From: a virus
Virus record (IMG/VR): IMGVR_UViG_3300036822_000043
Coordinates: 1-51,328 of that record
Reading direction: 5' to 3' (one strand)
Length of the DNA: 51,328 bases
Part shown: one piece after another, positions 39,652-48,220 of the stretch
Layout of the letters: the number at the start of each line of letters is the position of its first letter
Position numbering within the stretch: position 1 is the first letter of the stretch
Program-made: the position numbers and the translations under genes
Notes under the pieces: generated by a model
Databases searched by the model: none
What the model was told of the DNA's origin: nothing
What the model saw: the letters and a program-made list of their open reading frames with translations, nothing else

Positions 39652-39941
39652 GAACCTCCCGTCGTCAGCGTCCCGTCCGGCTTCCAGGTCTTGGGAATAT
39701 CGTCGGACCACCCCTTTGTCTTCGCGACGCCCATGATGTAGCGCCGAACCTTAGCACGCTCCTCTGGCGTGTTAGGCTTCGCGCGGCCGACTGCCCGGAT
39801 AGCCGCCGACAAGGAATTCGTCGGCCCGCTACGGGTATTGATTGGGAATCGCGGCGAGTCACTTTGATTCTGCGCCGACGGCGGCATTGCCTGCTTCTTC
39901 TTGAGCAGTCCCCGTAGTGCTTCCTCTTTCAGGTCCGACAT
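39648..39941 (-). CDS. hypothetical head-module protein (DUF6582-like pattern)
   Basis: A 97-residue basic protein. ATG 39941 has GGAG 8 bases upstream. FPINTRSGPTNSLSAAIRAV and ERAKVRRYIMGVAKTKGWSD follow the short pattern FPI...AI...R..RRYI...A...G that recurs next to phage maturation or MuF proteins (DUF6582-like). The match is by eye, and function is unknown. Confidence 0.5.
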   Translation of the reverse strand: MSDLKEEALRGLLKKKQAMPPSAQNQSDSPRFPINTRSGPTNSLSAAIRAVGRAKPNTPEERAKVRRYIMGVAKTKGWSDDIPKTWKPDGTLTTGGS

Positions 39942-40683
39942 CTTTCCCACTCCAGTACTGATTCCAGGCCGCTGTTGCGGCTTTGCCTTGTTTCCCGGTA
40001 GTCACCGATTTCCATTCGGCCTGAATACCGGCATTAACCGACTGCTGTCCGTTGAAGACTGACCGTGCGAGACAGTAACAACTATCATGCGCATGGAATC
40101 GTGCGGCAGATTCCTTCTGTACTCCAGTACTACCCGTCAACATCGAACAATAATTACACGCCTTGTGATCAGACTCCAAGATGCGTTCCCATCCAAGAGA
40201 GTTGTCATCACTCGATACCGCCTTCAACACGGTATCGCGCCCGCCATTCATCACAAGACGTGAGCTAGCGCCCTTCAAGGCATCTAGCGCCTTCACTGAT
40301 GCCGTCGGAGCATCATCACCGTCCCCAAGGAAATGGAAGAACTGCCCAACACCCATCACATTGATTACATGCGACCGGTACTCGTCCGAAAGCGTAACAC
40401 CAGGCACCGTCGCGCCGTAGAAGCCAGCTACCGCGCGAGACAGAGAATAGTACTCAGCAGCATCAGCAGCCGACATATCATGATGCGTATCGACAATCCC
40501 CGAAACTAGCGGCTCAAGACGATGCCACGAATCATTGAAGTGGACAGGATCAATCATCTGCGCCCACAAGCCCGAGATCGCCGCCTCGACACGATGTCCG
40601 ATAGCGTACTGATTGCCCCTGTACCTGCCGAACAGCAGGGCTGAAGACTGTCCAGCAGGCACAGGGAGTCCGGGCATGCTCAC
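39859..40683 (-). CDS. MuF-like minor capsid protein
   Basis: A 274-residue protein. The C-terminal half has WERILESDHKACNYCSMLTG and FHAHDSCYCLARSVF, the Cys/His pattern of the MuF/SPP1 gp7 head morphogenesis domain. The extreme C-terminus is polar. A GTG at 40683 overlapping the portal stop or the ATG two codons later could start it. It is probably packaged in the head or attached to the portal. Confidence 0.75.
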   Translation of the reverse strand: MSMPGLPVPAGQSSALLFGRYRGNQYAIGHRVEAAISGLWAQMIDPVHFNDSWHRLEPLVSGIVDTHHDMSAADAAEYYSLSRAVAGFYGATVPGVTLSDEYRSHVINVMGVGQFFHFLGDGDDAPTASVKALDALKGASSRLVMNGGRDTVLKAVSSDDNSLGWERILESDHKACNYCSMLTGSTGVQKESAARFHAHDSCYCLARSVFNGQQSVNAGIQAEWKSVTTGKQGKAATAAWNQYWSGKDVGPERGSTTGTAQEEAGNAAVGAESK

Positions 40684-42263
40684 GGCGCACCCTCAGGTGG
40701 CTGAGCAGGAGGCAGCGCCGCTGGAGCTGCCGGAGCAGAGGCAGCAGCAGGAGCAACGGCCGGAGCACCAGGCATTACCGGGATAGGCATCGGAATTGGA
40801 GGAGCACCTGGAGCCGGAATCGGCGGTATGCCAGACTGTACGGCAGCAAGCTGCTGAACTATCTGCTGTGCCCGCTGCCGCTGTGCCGCTAGCTGCCAGG
40901 CAGCGACATCATCCGCTGTGGCGCCAGGAATCCTAGCCCACAATTCCTCAGCAGGCACGCCGAGCATCTGTGCGATCTTGCCAAGGCCGTCGATCGTCGC
41001 GCCGAATGCGCGTGCTGACGTATCACGCCACACTATCGTGCCGAACAAGTCAGACCAGCCATCCTTATTGCCCCCGGCAAGCGACGATAGCCGGAACACA
41101 TTGCGCCATGGATCTGTCATAGATGCCTGTAGTTCCTCGATCTTCCGGTCAAGGCCATCCCGCGCGGCGGCTAGCGCTTCGGCTGACATATTCGCCACCT
41201 GTCCCAGCAGGTGGTATGGAGGCACCTGCGAAATTGTGGACATGTGTCGAATGCCATCCTCGCGAACAGACGAGTACGGCATCAATGACGTCTCGCCAAA
41301 CTCGCCGAACTTCGTAGTTGCGTCGTCACTAGCCCAGACACGATCGACACCGGGCCGGAACGGCGCAGCCTCATGACCCTCCTCATCAACGGGCGACATC
41401 CCGGTAACCCAGCGCTGCCGGAACGCAGCGAACTGTGTCGAGATCATCAAGTTGAACGTGTCGAAGTTGATTTGGTCCTGAATCGGCATGAGCGGCTCGA
41501 TCTCGCCGGTACAGTCAACTTCCCCGTCCAGGTCCGTCTCGTACAGGAACCGCACAACCGGACACATCCCTAGTCCATGCGACGCTATAACAGGCTGCCC
41601 GTTCAGCAGTATATCATCCTGGTCGGCAAGATGTAGCGCCGCCTGAGTCGGGTCCGCCACAGCATTCCCAGTCAGGATGTACCGGTTGACTTCATCGTAG
41701 ACATACACGACCAGCTTCGCGTTGCCTTGCGGCATGTTGATCATATTGACCTCGACTGCGAACTGAGGCCATTCATCATCCACCTCATCGGCATAGAACG
41801 CCGTCATGCGCCGGGGCGATACCGGCCGGATGACCGGAACATTCTGCCCCTGCTCTTCGTCAGAAGCCATCCTCCCAGGCAACACGACCGTATACGCCGA
41901 GCCATACTGGATGACCGAGCGATGAACGCCATGCTGCCGCGACACCATACGGTTAGCACGAAACGCATCCCACTCTGGCTGCGGCCTTTGCGGAGACGCA
42001 AGCTCATTGGACGTTGTCCCGGACGGCCGATAGCCATCAACGTGAAGGTTCTCAGAGACCACCGAGATGACAAGCGGCAAAAAGTTACGCTTTGCCTTCT
42101 TGGCGATCCAGCGATACTCGGCATTCACACCGCGCGGAACGTACGGCGGATCTTGACGCCCCCTGACATACTGGCTAATCCTTCGCAGTCGTGTCTGCTC
42201 CGACATCCGCGCCTGGAGCGCCTTGGTCGTCAGTTCGGTAACGTTGTCAATACCGATAATCAC
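40680..42263 (-). CDS. portal protein
   Basis: About 527 residues. GTG 42263 is preferred (GGAG 9 bases upstream) over a TTG three codons earlier. VISVVSENLHVDGYRPSG, GSAYTVVLPGR, RFLYETDLDGEVDCTGEIEP and SAEALAAARDGLDRKIEEL match the SPP1_portal/gp6-like family of actinophages. The C-terminal 50 residues are Pro/Ala-rich. The dodecameric portal conducts DNA into the head. Confidence 0.88.
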   Translation of the reverse strand: MIIGIDNVTELTTKALQARMSEQTRLRRISQYVRGRQDPPYVPRGVNAEYRWIAKKAKRNFLPLVISVVSENLHVDGYRPSGTTSNELASPQRPQPEWDAFRANRMVSRQHGVHRSVIQYGSAYTVVLPGRMASDEEQGQNVPVIRPVSPRRMTAFYADEVDDEWPQFAVEVNMINMPQGNAKLVVYVYDEVNRYILTGNAVADPTQAALHLADQDDILLNGQPVIASHGLGMCPVVRFLYETDLDGEVDCTGEIEPLMPIQDQINFDTFNLMISTQFAAFRQRWVTGMSPVDEEGHEAAPFRPGVDRVWASDDATTKFGEFGETSLMPYSSVREDGIRHMSTISQVPPYHLLGQVANMSAEALAAARDGLDRKIEELQASMTDPWRNVFRLSSLAGGNKDGWSDLFGTIVWRDTSARAFGATIDGLGKIAQMLGVPAEELWARIPGATADDVAAWQLAAQRQRAQQIVQQLAAVQSGIPPIPAPGAPPIPMPIPVMPGAPAVAPAAASAPAAPAALPPAQPPEGAP

Positions 42264-42275
42264 GACACCCAACTC

Positions 42276-43937
42276 CTAAGAAAATGACCAGACACGACCG
42301 CTCCCCTTTTTGCCGCCTGTTGCCTTGCGTTCTTTGTAGGTCTTGTTCGCGAGCACAAGACGCCTAGCATGCCGTGCGCCGATCATGCACACACACGCGT
42401 CAATCTTGTTCGGCGACTTAGGACTCTCTTTGCCAATAGAGATCCCCCACCGGTTTGGACGTCGCCGAGCATTGATGACATGTCGGCCTAGGGCGGAATC
42501 ACCGTCGTGCCGGAACCCGGTCCCGGTGGCTGCGTTTTGGTCGATTTCCGAGAGAACCATTTCGCAAGCTTGCGTGAACTCGCCAACATGCGATCGCATA
42601 TCCCACGCAACCGGCTGCGGATCTCTTCCGCTCGGGACTGCCCAGACATCAACTTCCTCCTCAAACAGCGCACGCCACGTTATCTTGGTGGACTCTTCCC
42701 ACTCCTTGACGTCCGCGAAGAACGCACGCACACTCCACCGGTCCTTGGCGGCCAGTACAGCAGCATGAACCTCATCCATGGGGATTCGCCGCGAGCCGCG
42801 CGGCTCCCATATACCAAGCGTGAATACGAATCCCGTCTCTACATGACACCCAACAAGAGCGGTAGCATCCTCCACCCGCGAGCCATCAAAGAACATGACG
42901 ATATCATCGTCATCTTCAATCCTGAACTCGGGATCGGCCATCATGGCCCACTTCTGCTGCGTCGTCCAGGCATCCTCGGCCGACTCAGGCCAGTTCAGGT
43001 AGTACCGCTTCGACACATCAAGCTTGGTACGTGGCGACAGGATGCGGTTCTCGACTATGTCATCAATATCAGCCCAGTAAGCATCCCCGTACGCGAACTC
43101 GACAGCCTTGCGTATCGACGCGATATCATCCCAATCGACATCAGGAGGCGCCATCCTAGCGTCATACAGTATCCGGCCTTTCCCCTTGAGACGACCTTCC
43201 TCCTGCGCAACCCAAGCATCAAACGTATTCTCAGCAACAGTTTCCTTGCCCGGCTCCCAGGAGTTCGATGTCTCAATAATCCTGTTGCCCTGCTTCGCGA
43301 CGTTACGGTCCATAACCTCAGCAAGATCTACGCCACCATTCGACGGCGTGAACGATTCAGTCTGGTCTAGGATCGCGAACGTGACTAGCGCACCCTCCTC
43401 GGTTGTCGGCGAGGAGGTAATGACCATAAGCTGTCCGCCACCGGGGATGTAGAAGATGGTCTTGCCGGCATCAATGTCATAGTCGCGGAACAGCCTGGAG
43501 TTCTTTGGCAGTAGCGCCCTGACCATTCGCATCGTGTTGATGTTAGCCTGGTCGTGCGAGGATGCCCCAATCTGGACTAGCGGCATCGATACCGGCCTGC
43601 CAACACATCCGCCAGGCATTGAGTCATCGAACCGCGCGAGCCGTACAGGCGCTAGCAGTTCCATCATGGCTATTACGGCCGCAAATGGAGACTTCCCGGC
43701 ACCTTTTGGCCACCTACGCACTCCATGATAGAAAAGCCAACGGCCATCAGGATCGATAGCGTACCACCACAACAGGAACCGTACCTGCGACTCGATGAAC
43801 TCCCATCGCATCCCAGCATTAGGGCCATCTGGCTGGCGCAGGTACTTTGTAGCCCAATGTATTGACTCCCAGCCAAGGGTGAGCTCCGGGAGTCCCTCAG
43901 GCAGCGTTACCAGCCTATCTCTCGGAGCAATATCCAC
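42276..43937 (-). CDS. terL: terminase large subunit
   Basis: A 553-residue motor-nuclease. Walker A is VRRWPKGAGKS (about 73-83), and Walker B is FAILDQTES. The C-terminal nuclease domain begins with VMFFDGSRVEDATALVG, carrying an RNase H-type metal Asp. It pumps DNA into the procapsid and cuts the ends. GTG 43937 is the start. The gene lies between the basic protein at 43947 and the portal. Confidence 0.92.
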   Translation of the reverse strand: MDIAPRDRLVTLPEGLPELTLGWESIHWATKYLRQPDGPNAGMRWEFIESQVRFLLWWYAIDPDGRWLFYHGVRRWPKGAGKSPFAAVIAMMELLAPVRLARFDDSMPGGCVGRPVSMPLVQIGASSHDQANINTMRMVRALLPKNSRLFRDYDIDAGKTIFYIPGGGQLMVITSSPTTEEGALVTFAILDQTESFTPSNGGVDLAEVMDRNVAKQGNRIIETSNSWEPGKETVAENTFDAWVAQEEGRLKGKGRILYDARMAPPDVDWDDIASIRKAVEFAYGDAYWADIDDIVENRILSPRTKLDVSKRYYLNWPESAEDAWTTQQKWAMMADPEFRIEDDDDIVMFFDGSRVEDATALVGCHVETGFVFTLGIWEPRGSRRIPMDEVHAAVLAAKDRWSVRAFFADVKEWEESTKITWRALFEEEVDVWAVPSGRDPQPVAWDMRSHVGEFTQACEMVLSEIDQNAATGTGFRHDGDSALGRHVINARRRPNRWGISIGKESPKSPNKIDACVCMIGARHARRLVLANKTYKERKATGGKKGSGRVWSFS

Positions 43938-43946
43938 ATTACACCC

Positions 43947-44747
43947 CTACCTTGTTGCTACGTACTTGGCCAGATTCGCCATCACAGCAGCCGACGGAGT
44001 GACCTTGGTCGCAGTGCCGCCAACCCTTGCTACAGTAGGTGCCCTCCCGACCGGGGCACGAGTACGAGCCGCTAGCGCCGCGCCACGCCGCTGCGCCGCC
44101 GCTGCCGCTGCTGCATTCCGTCGTGCCGCTGCTGCTGCCGCTCGTGCCCTTGCCGCTGCCGCCCTATTGGCAGCAGCTGCCGCCCGTACTCTTGCCCGTG
44201 CTGCGGCCTTAGACTTTGCCATCGCGGCCTTCTGCGCAGCAGTCTGCTTCTTGACTGGAGCCTTTTTCGCCTTGGCTGCCTTAGCCTTTTTTGGCTTCTT
44301 GGCGGCTGCCGCTTTCCTGCCGTGTGCCGCCATTCCGAGCCGGGCAACTCCACCTGCGCCCCTGGCCAGCCCTCCAGCACCACGGCCAGCCGCACCAGCG
44401 CCCCTGGCAAGCCCGGCAACGTTTCTTGCTCCACCACCGCCGCCCTTTGCCTTTTTGGCGGGAGCTTTCGCAGCAGGCTTCCTTGCCGGTGGCTTAGCGC
44501 CAGCCGGCCTCCTAGCGCCCTCCTTTGGCTTGACGCCAGACCGGGCGGCATGATGCTCTCGCATTGCCTGATGCTGTTCTGCCGATACCTTCTTCTCAGC
44601 AGCCTTGACTTCAGCATGAGTTGCCGGATGTACGGCATCCCGGACGATCTTGCCAGACTTCAGGTGCCGAAGATGCCCCTTCACGACACCCCCGAATCCC
44701 CACCGCCCATGGTACCCGCGCAGCTCGCTGGGATTGAAGTCAACCAT
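43947..44747 (-). CDS. histone-H1-like basic protein between terminase genes
   Basis: A 266-residue protein. Its N-terminus (MVDFNPSELRGYHGRWG, then LRHLKSGKIVRDAVHPAT) is a short ordered region resembling the FNP-x-R-x-x-x-G-RW opening seen in some phage head proteins. From about residue 65 to 245 it is almost only Ala, Lys, Arg, Gly and Pro (PARKPAAKAPAKKAKG and KAKAAKAKKAPVKKQ), like eukaryotic H1 or bacterial Hc1-type tails. It would bind DNA by charge. It begins in the terminase small subunit's end and sits between the two terminase genes, so a role in packaging or condensing DNA is plausible but unproven. Confidence 0.75.
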   Translation of the reverse strand: MVDFNPSELRGYHGRWGFGGVVKGHLRHLKSGKIVRDAVHPATHAEVKAAEKKVSAEQHQAMREHHAARSGVKPKEGARRPAGAKPPARKPAAKAPAKKAKGGGGGARNVAGLARGAGAAGRGAGGLARGAGGVARLGMAAHGRKAAAAKKPKKAKAAKAKKAPVKKQTAAQKAAMAKSKAAARARVRAAAAANRAAAARARAAAAAARRNAAAAAAAQRRGAALAARTRAPVGRAPTVARVGGTATKVTPSAAVMANLAKYVATR

Positions 44748-45186
44748 TGGAATCCCTCACAACTCCGAGGCGCCCATGCCACGCAATGACGGCCTCATCA
44801 GCAGCATCCTCATCAGCATCACTCGCATCAGGCTCATCCAGCTCGATGCGATTGCGCTTCCGGTCGATGACCGTAACGCCGAGTCTCTCACTAAGCCGCA
44901 CGAATGACGGCAGGAGAGTTGCCTTGTATGTGCGCAGGAACATGTCATAGATCTGCGCACAAAAGACGGCCGTGGCCCAGTCACTCGCCTCATAGAAGTC
45001 TGACTGCCCCGACAGCGCAAGCGACCTGAACCACGACTGCGCTGTCGGGTGCCATGAAGGGTTTGCCTCCGGGATGGGGATGCCCGCTCGCCGGGAGGTT
45101 CCCTTGGCGATCGCAACGAAGCGCGGATCATCCGCAAAGCCGGACGCCGCACCTGTGCGATCTTCTGGGCGCTTTCTAGCTGCCAT
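44740..45186 (-). CDS. terS: terminase small subunit
   Basis: A 148-residue protein. NPSWHPTAQSWFRSLALSGQ and FYEASDWATAVFCA match the actinophage terminase small subunit pattern (PSW-x-P-x-A-x-x-WF-x-S-L-x-x-SGQ). The C-terminus is acidic (DASDADEDAADEA). It recognises the packaging site and hands DNA to the large subunit. Its stop overlaps the start of the basic protein gene by 8 bases. Confidence 0.85.
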   Translation of the reverse strand: MAARKRPEDRTGAASGFADDPRFVAIAKGTSRRAGIPIPEANPSWHPTAQSWFRSLALSGQSDFYEASDWATAVFCAQIYDMFLRTYKATLLPSFVRLSERLGVTVIDRKRNRIELDEPDASDADEDAADEAVIAWHGRLGVVRDSNG

Positions 45187-45195
45187 TCACATGCC

Positions 45196-45702
45196 CTAGT
45201 TTGAGTAGCTGAGTGTTGTGGAGACAGGAAGTGCCCCTGCGCCAACCACGAATGTCAGCCCGGAAGCGGTAGCGGTTGCCGCTGCCGAGATGACATAACC
45301 GGTTCCGGCCGTGACAGTGGTGATTGTGGCTCCGGCTGGAATGCCAGGCCCACTAATGGTCTTGCCGGCATCCGCCGCAACAGCCGCAGGATCGGTGACC
45401 GTCGTGGTAGTATTGGTACCACAGCCGGTGTCGGAACGGCCCCCAACAACAGCGCCGAGGTTGATGACGTTGGACCGGACATACTGCGCCGCAGCGTGAA
45501 GACCAGCTATGGCCCAGCGATTCCCGCCAGTGACCGCGTCCGCCACAGTCCATGTGGCGCCGTCGGGACTCGTCTCCAGGTTCACGACACAGTCCGGCGC
45601 GTTGCCCGAGACCCTCATCCCAAGATGCTTGTACGTCTTGCCGGCTCCGGCATTGACGCCAGGACCAGGCCCCGCGACCGTGGCCGTATGATTGAACTGC
45701 AT
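45196..45702 (-). CDS. structural-like beta protein, shares a module with the major tail protein
   Basis: A 168-residue protein. N-terminal beta domain (YKHLGMRVSGNAPDCVVNLE) and a C-terminal module (TDPAAVAADAGKTISGPG and ITTVTAGTGYVISAAATAT) that matches the insert in the major tail protein at 34429-35343. Likely a virion decoration or surface protein, although it sits upstream of the terminase genes. GGAGGG precedes the start. Confidence 0.65.
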   Translation of the reverse strand: MQFNHTATVAGPGPGVNAGAGKTYKHLGMRVSGNAPDCVVNLETSPDGATWTVADAVTGGNRWAIAGLHAAAQYVRSNVINLGAVVGGRSDTGCGTNTTTTVTDPAAVAADAGKTISGPGIPAGATITTVTAGTGYVISAAATATASGLTFVVGAGALPVSTTLSYSN

Positions 45703-45707
45703 CTCAA

Positions 45708-45938
45708 CTACCCTCCACTTGTCTTGCCACCGGAGCCGCCCTCCATGTAGCTATCGTCGTCAGAACCGGAATGCTTGACCGGGCCGTCTCCCGGCTTCCA
45801 CGCCTCAGGAACCGCGCCAGCCCCGTGACATGTTGGGCAGACATGCGTGTTGACCCGCCCAGTACCACTACACGGCGGGCAGGTCTTCTCGCCGTCCTTG
45901 GGCTTCCGGTTCTTCTGGATCTTCACAAACGGCGGCAT
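45708..45938 (-). CDS. small DnaJ-type zinc-finger protein
   Basis: A 76-residue protein with CPPCSGTGRV and CPTCHGAGAV, the paired CxxCxGxG repeats of DnaJ-type zinc ribbons. The end is Gly/Ser-rich. It overlaps the HNH gene end by 16 bases. It may bind unfolded protein or RNA. The role is unknown. Confidence 0.7.
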   Translation of the reverse strand: MPPFVKIQKNRKPKDGEKTCPPCSGTGRVNTHVCPTCHGAGAVPEAWKPGDGPVKHSGSDDDSYMEGGSGGKTSGG

Positions 45939-46204
45939 AACACATCATCCCATTCTGTGCGCAAAACTCCCGGATGCGGCTCACGAGGTAGCATACGCAT
46001 GAACTTGCGCGCCTCATTCTGCGCAGCCACCTGACCGGCCGTGCGCCGCCGATGATGTGATGTACATAGACCGCGCAGCATCTCTGGACGATGGTCATCA
46101 GGATCGCCCATGTGGTCAACTTCAGTGGAGTCCTGTCCACAACCCCACTCCTCGCCAGGAAGCCGCCCCCATTGACATCCAGGATCACGAACAAGGATGG
46201 ACAT
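45923..46204 (-). CDS. HNH endonuclease at the packaging end
   Basis: A 93-residue protein starting at ATG 46204. The core is STEVDHMGDPDDHRPEMLRG, LCTSHHRRRTAGQVAAQNEA, a classic phage HNH with a Cys preceding and following. HNH proteins next to the terminase genes commonly assist genome packaging or cos cleavage. A longer upstream frame starting with TTG is rejected because that region is GC-rich intergenic and contains a promoter. Confidence 0.8.
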   Translation of the reverse strand: MSILVRDPGCQWGRLPGEEWGCGQDSTEVDHMGDPDDHRPEMLRGLCTSHHRRRTAGQVAAQNEARKFMRMLPREPHPGVLRTEWDDVLCRRL

Positions 46205-46564
46205 GCGCAGACGCCCCCACCCAGGGGGCAGGGGCGTCGAACGCCAGGAGCCGCCGCTCACAGCCAACCGCCAGCAGTGAGGGGGATACGGCGACACATC
46301 TGGTAACCAGGGGACCCCTGACAATGACAACCCTGGCAAGACACGACCGCGCAACCACCAGGCGCGATGGAGTGGGTCGATCTCGCCACCACACCTTCAA
46401 CCTCCGCAGGACCGAAGTCCATCCAACCCACCTCCTTCAGCGCAACCGTGCTACCGAGAAGTATACCGCGCCATCCCCGGCTAGGGAAGAAAGGGTCGAC
46501 TACTCTCGACCGAGTAGCCCCGTTTCCCTTGATGTAGTAGACTAGAACCGGCGAAAGGAACGAA
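46205..46564. other. intergenic control region between late operon and right arm
   Basis: About 360 bases without a convincing gene. Next to the HNH start is a dyad, GACGCCCC (46210-46217) against GGGGCGTC (46231-46238), with an inner GCCCCC/GGGGGC. Further out lie TGGTAACCA (46301-46309) and the palindrome CAGGGGACCCCTG (46308-46320). A minus-strand promoter is at 46460-46488. This is where a cos or pac site would be expected by gene order, but none is proven. Confidence 0.5.
46460..46488 (-). promoter_or_regulatory. predicted minus-strand late promoter, TTCCCT-N17-TATACT
   Basis: TTCCCT at 46488-46483 and TATACT at 46465-46460 on the minus strand, 17 apart, lie about 255 bases before the HNH start. 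The ten bases TTCCCTAGCC are identical to those at the 1711 promoter. It is the best candidate for the head of the late operon. Confidence 0.6.
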
Positions 46565-46906
46565 ATGCTAACCGGTGAACTCGCAGAACAACTCGAACGC
46601 CTCGGCACTATGGTAGTCAATACAATAACCGACGATGGACAAATCCTCACAGGCATCCGCGTCAACGTCATCATGTACCCAGACATGGTATTCGGCGGCA
46701 TCATTGAGGCCCGCCCAACCGGTACGCCAAAGACCGCGTCACAAACCGCGCGAGAACTGGCACAACTTGATGCCGAGGGAGAAGCCCTAATCTGTTTCCT
46801 CCCGGTCGACGGCGACTCATTCGTATACTTCACCATTCGCGACATCTCTCCCGATTCTGATACCCATACCGTAACAATTAATCTCGGCGACTTCCATACT
46901 TGTTGA
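46565..46906 (+). CDS. hypothetical protein
   Basis: A 113-residue protein with AAAGGA upstream. The first half is alpha/beta (LERLGTMVVNTITDDGQIL), a central helix follows (SQTARELAQLDAEGEALIC), and the end is beta-rich. It diverges from the late operon. A weak TAGACT lies about 22 bases upstream as possible -10. Family not recognised. Confidence 0.6.
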   Translation: MLTGELAEQLERLGTMVVNTITDDGQILTGIRVNVIMYPDMVFGGIIEARPTGTPKTASQTARELAQLDAEGEALICFLPVDGDSFVYFTIRDISPDSDTHTVTINLGDFHTC

Positions 46907-46939
46907 CCAAAGCGCGGCGCGGGAAAAGGGTTTGGTAGA

Positions 46940-47017
46940 CGCCTTGGTTATGGTACCGTCTATACTCTTACGGACCCCTTACGGGTCCGAGAGAAGAGAG
47001 GGTATCTAACCAAGGCG
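46940..47017. repeat. long imperfect hairpin at a convergent gene junction
   Basis: CGCCTTGGTTA (46940-46950) pairs with 47007-47017 over 11 bases. GGTACC (46952-46957) pairs with GGTATC (47001-47006) with one G-U pair, CTCTT (46965-46969) with AAGAG (46994-46998), and CGGACCC (46971-46977) with GGGTCCG (46983-46989). The whole folds as one arm of about 78 bases, far longer than a usual terminator. It lies in the 132-base gap between the gene at 46565 and the ATPase stop at 47039. TAGACG and TATACT (46936, 46961; 19 apart) lie at or within its left arm. Confidence 0.65.
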
Positions 47018-47038
47018 GATCCAGCCCATCCCTCGGAT

Positions 47039-48220
47039 CTAATCTGGTAGAGAATATCTCTTCTCGGTGCCTACTCTTTTGAGTATTATCCGCCCATCCT
47101 CTACTGCTTCCCGTATGAGGATAGTCTTCTCACTATTATCGCACTTCATCTCTTTTTGTAGTTCGCCCGCTCGCGCGTAGTCGCGATCCGGGTATTTGAG
47201 TATCAATAGTTCTAGTATCTCTTCTACGGGGCTATCAACACTCCATGGAATAGGCTCTTCCCAGTTTCCGGGGATGAAAACCATAGTTCCTTCATCGCAT
47301 TCTACATCAATATACATCATCTCTCTCGCGGGTAGTGTACCGGAACGATCCTTGTTTACCTGTATCGATACCTGTCCATTTTTGCCTATCGCGAACGGCG
47401 ATTCGGCCTTGAATATCAAGTCTACATCACATACCGCGCCCTTATCGGAACTGCCCCGGCCGCGCGACGAATCGAAGTGCCCTGTGTGGTCGATGATGAT
47501 GGCGCATTCCGTTCCCGAGCATGCCGATACGGTCCAGTCACGCACTCCCTGTGGGTCGTTTTCCGACATCCCGGACGCGGCGAGGAATGGCGTCATTGAG
47601 TCGTATAGGATGCCCGAACATCCACGTGACACCACAGATCTGGCGAGCGCGCGGCCATGTTCGATGAGGTCAGGCGTCATGTTGTCCGGCATATCGATGT
47701 AGAATAGGCGCCCAAGATCATGATCCGTAGCGCCGAGCTGCCGCATCGCTTGCCTAGTTCTTGATGCACCCATCTCAAGGTCGCATATAGCCCATTTCTC
47801 GCCCGCGCGGACTCGCTGTAGCACGCACCAATAGGCAAACCTAGTCTTGCCACTTCCCGCCGGGCCGGAGATCCTATGTACTCCGGTTGACAGGAGTACG
47901 CCGCTTGCGTCTAGTTCTACGGGTTCCGGATCGAAGACATCCAGAAGGCTAGTCGGCACGAATTTACTCTCATCCCCACCTTGTCGCATGAGTTCTTCGC
48001 GCAGGAAAATATCAGCTTCGCGATTTGCCCGCTTGAATTCGATTGCCCTACTTACGGCGGCCCTATTCGCCGCATCCTGTTCTGCTGTTGGGCCGGAGTA
48101 CGGCGTGTCTGGATTCTCGCGGTTTACGCCAGGACCCGTACCGCGTAGCTGATAGTTGTCATCGAAGTCATCATTGAAGTCGCCATACTCGTGGTTGTCG
48201 TCACGGTTGTTGTTACTCAT
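47039..48220 (-). CDS. RecA/RepA-like AAA ATPase
   Basis: A 393-residue protein. ATG 48220 has GGAGG 8 bases upstream. The first 90 residues are a polar Asn/Asp-rich arm. The ATPase core has HRISGPAGSGKTRFAYW (Walker A), AICDLEMGASRTRQ, and GILYDSMTPFLAASG with CAIIIDHTGHFDSSRGRGSS (Walker B and adjoining loop), as in RepA/AAA_25-type helicases. The C-terminus has a winged-helix-like segment (ARAGELQKEMKCDNSEKTI). With the primase-polymerase overlapping upstream, it probably forms the replication initiation helicase pair. Confidence 0.8.
   Translation of the reverse strand: MSNNNRDDNHEYGDFNDDFDDNYQLRGTGPGVNRENPDTPYSGPTAEQDAANRAAVSRAIEFKRANREADIFLREELMRQGGDESKFVPTSLLDVFDPEPVELDASGVLLSTGVHRISGPAGSGKTRFAYWCVLQRVRAGEKWAICDLEMGASRTRQAMRQLGATDHDLGRLFYIDMPDNMTPDLIEHGRALARSVVSRGCSGILYDSMTPFLAASGMSENDPQGVRDWTVSACSGTECAIIIDHTGHFDSSRGRGSSDKGAVCDVDLIFKAESPFAIGKNGQVSIQVNKDRSGTLPAREMMYIDVECDEGTMVFIPGNWEEPIPWSVDSPVEEILELLILKYPDRDYARAGELQKEMKCDNSEKTILIREAVEDGRIILKRVGTEKRYSLPD

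Noticed and set aside
43795-44553. A 252-residue Ala-rich open frame on the plus strand
   Set aside because: It is the antisense of the Ala/Lys-rich basic protein and the end of terL. Composition explains the absence of stops.
46258-46845. A 195-residue minus-strand frame covering the divergent region
   Set aside because: It overlaps the promoter at 46460-46488 and the plus-strand gene at 46565 and lacks a start signal or recognisable domain.
46940-47017. Cloverleaf-like folding considered as a tRNA
   Set aside because: The outer stem is 11-17 pairs rather than 7, there is no T-arm consensus, and the pairing is a single arm.
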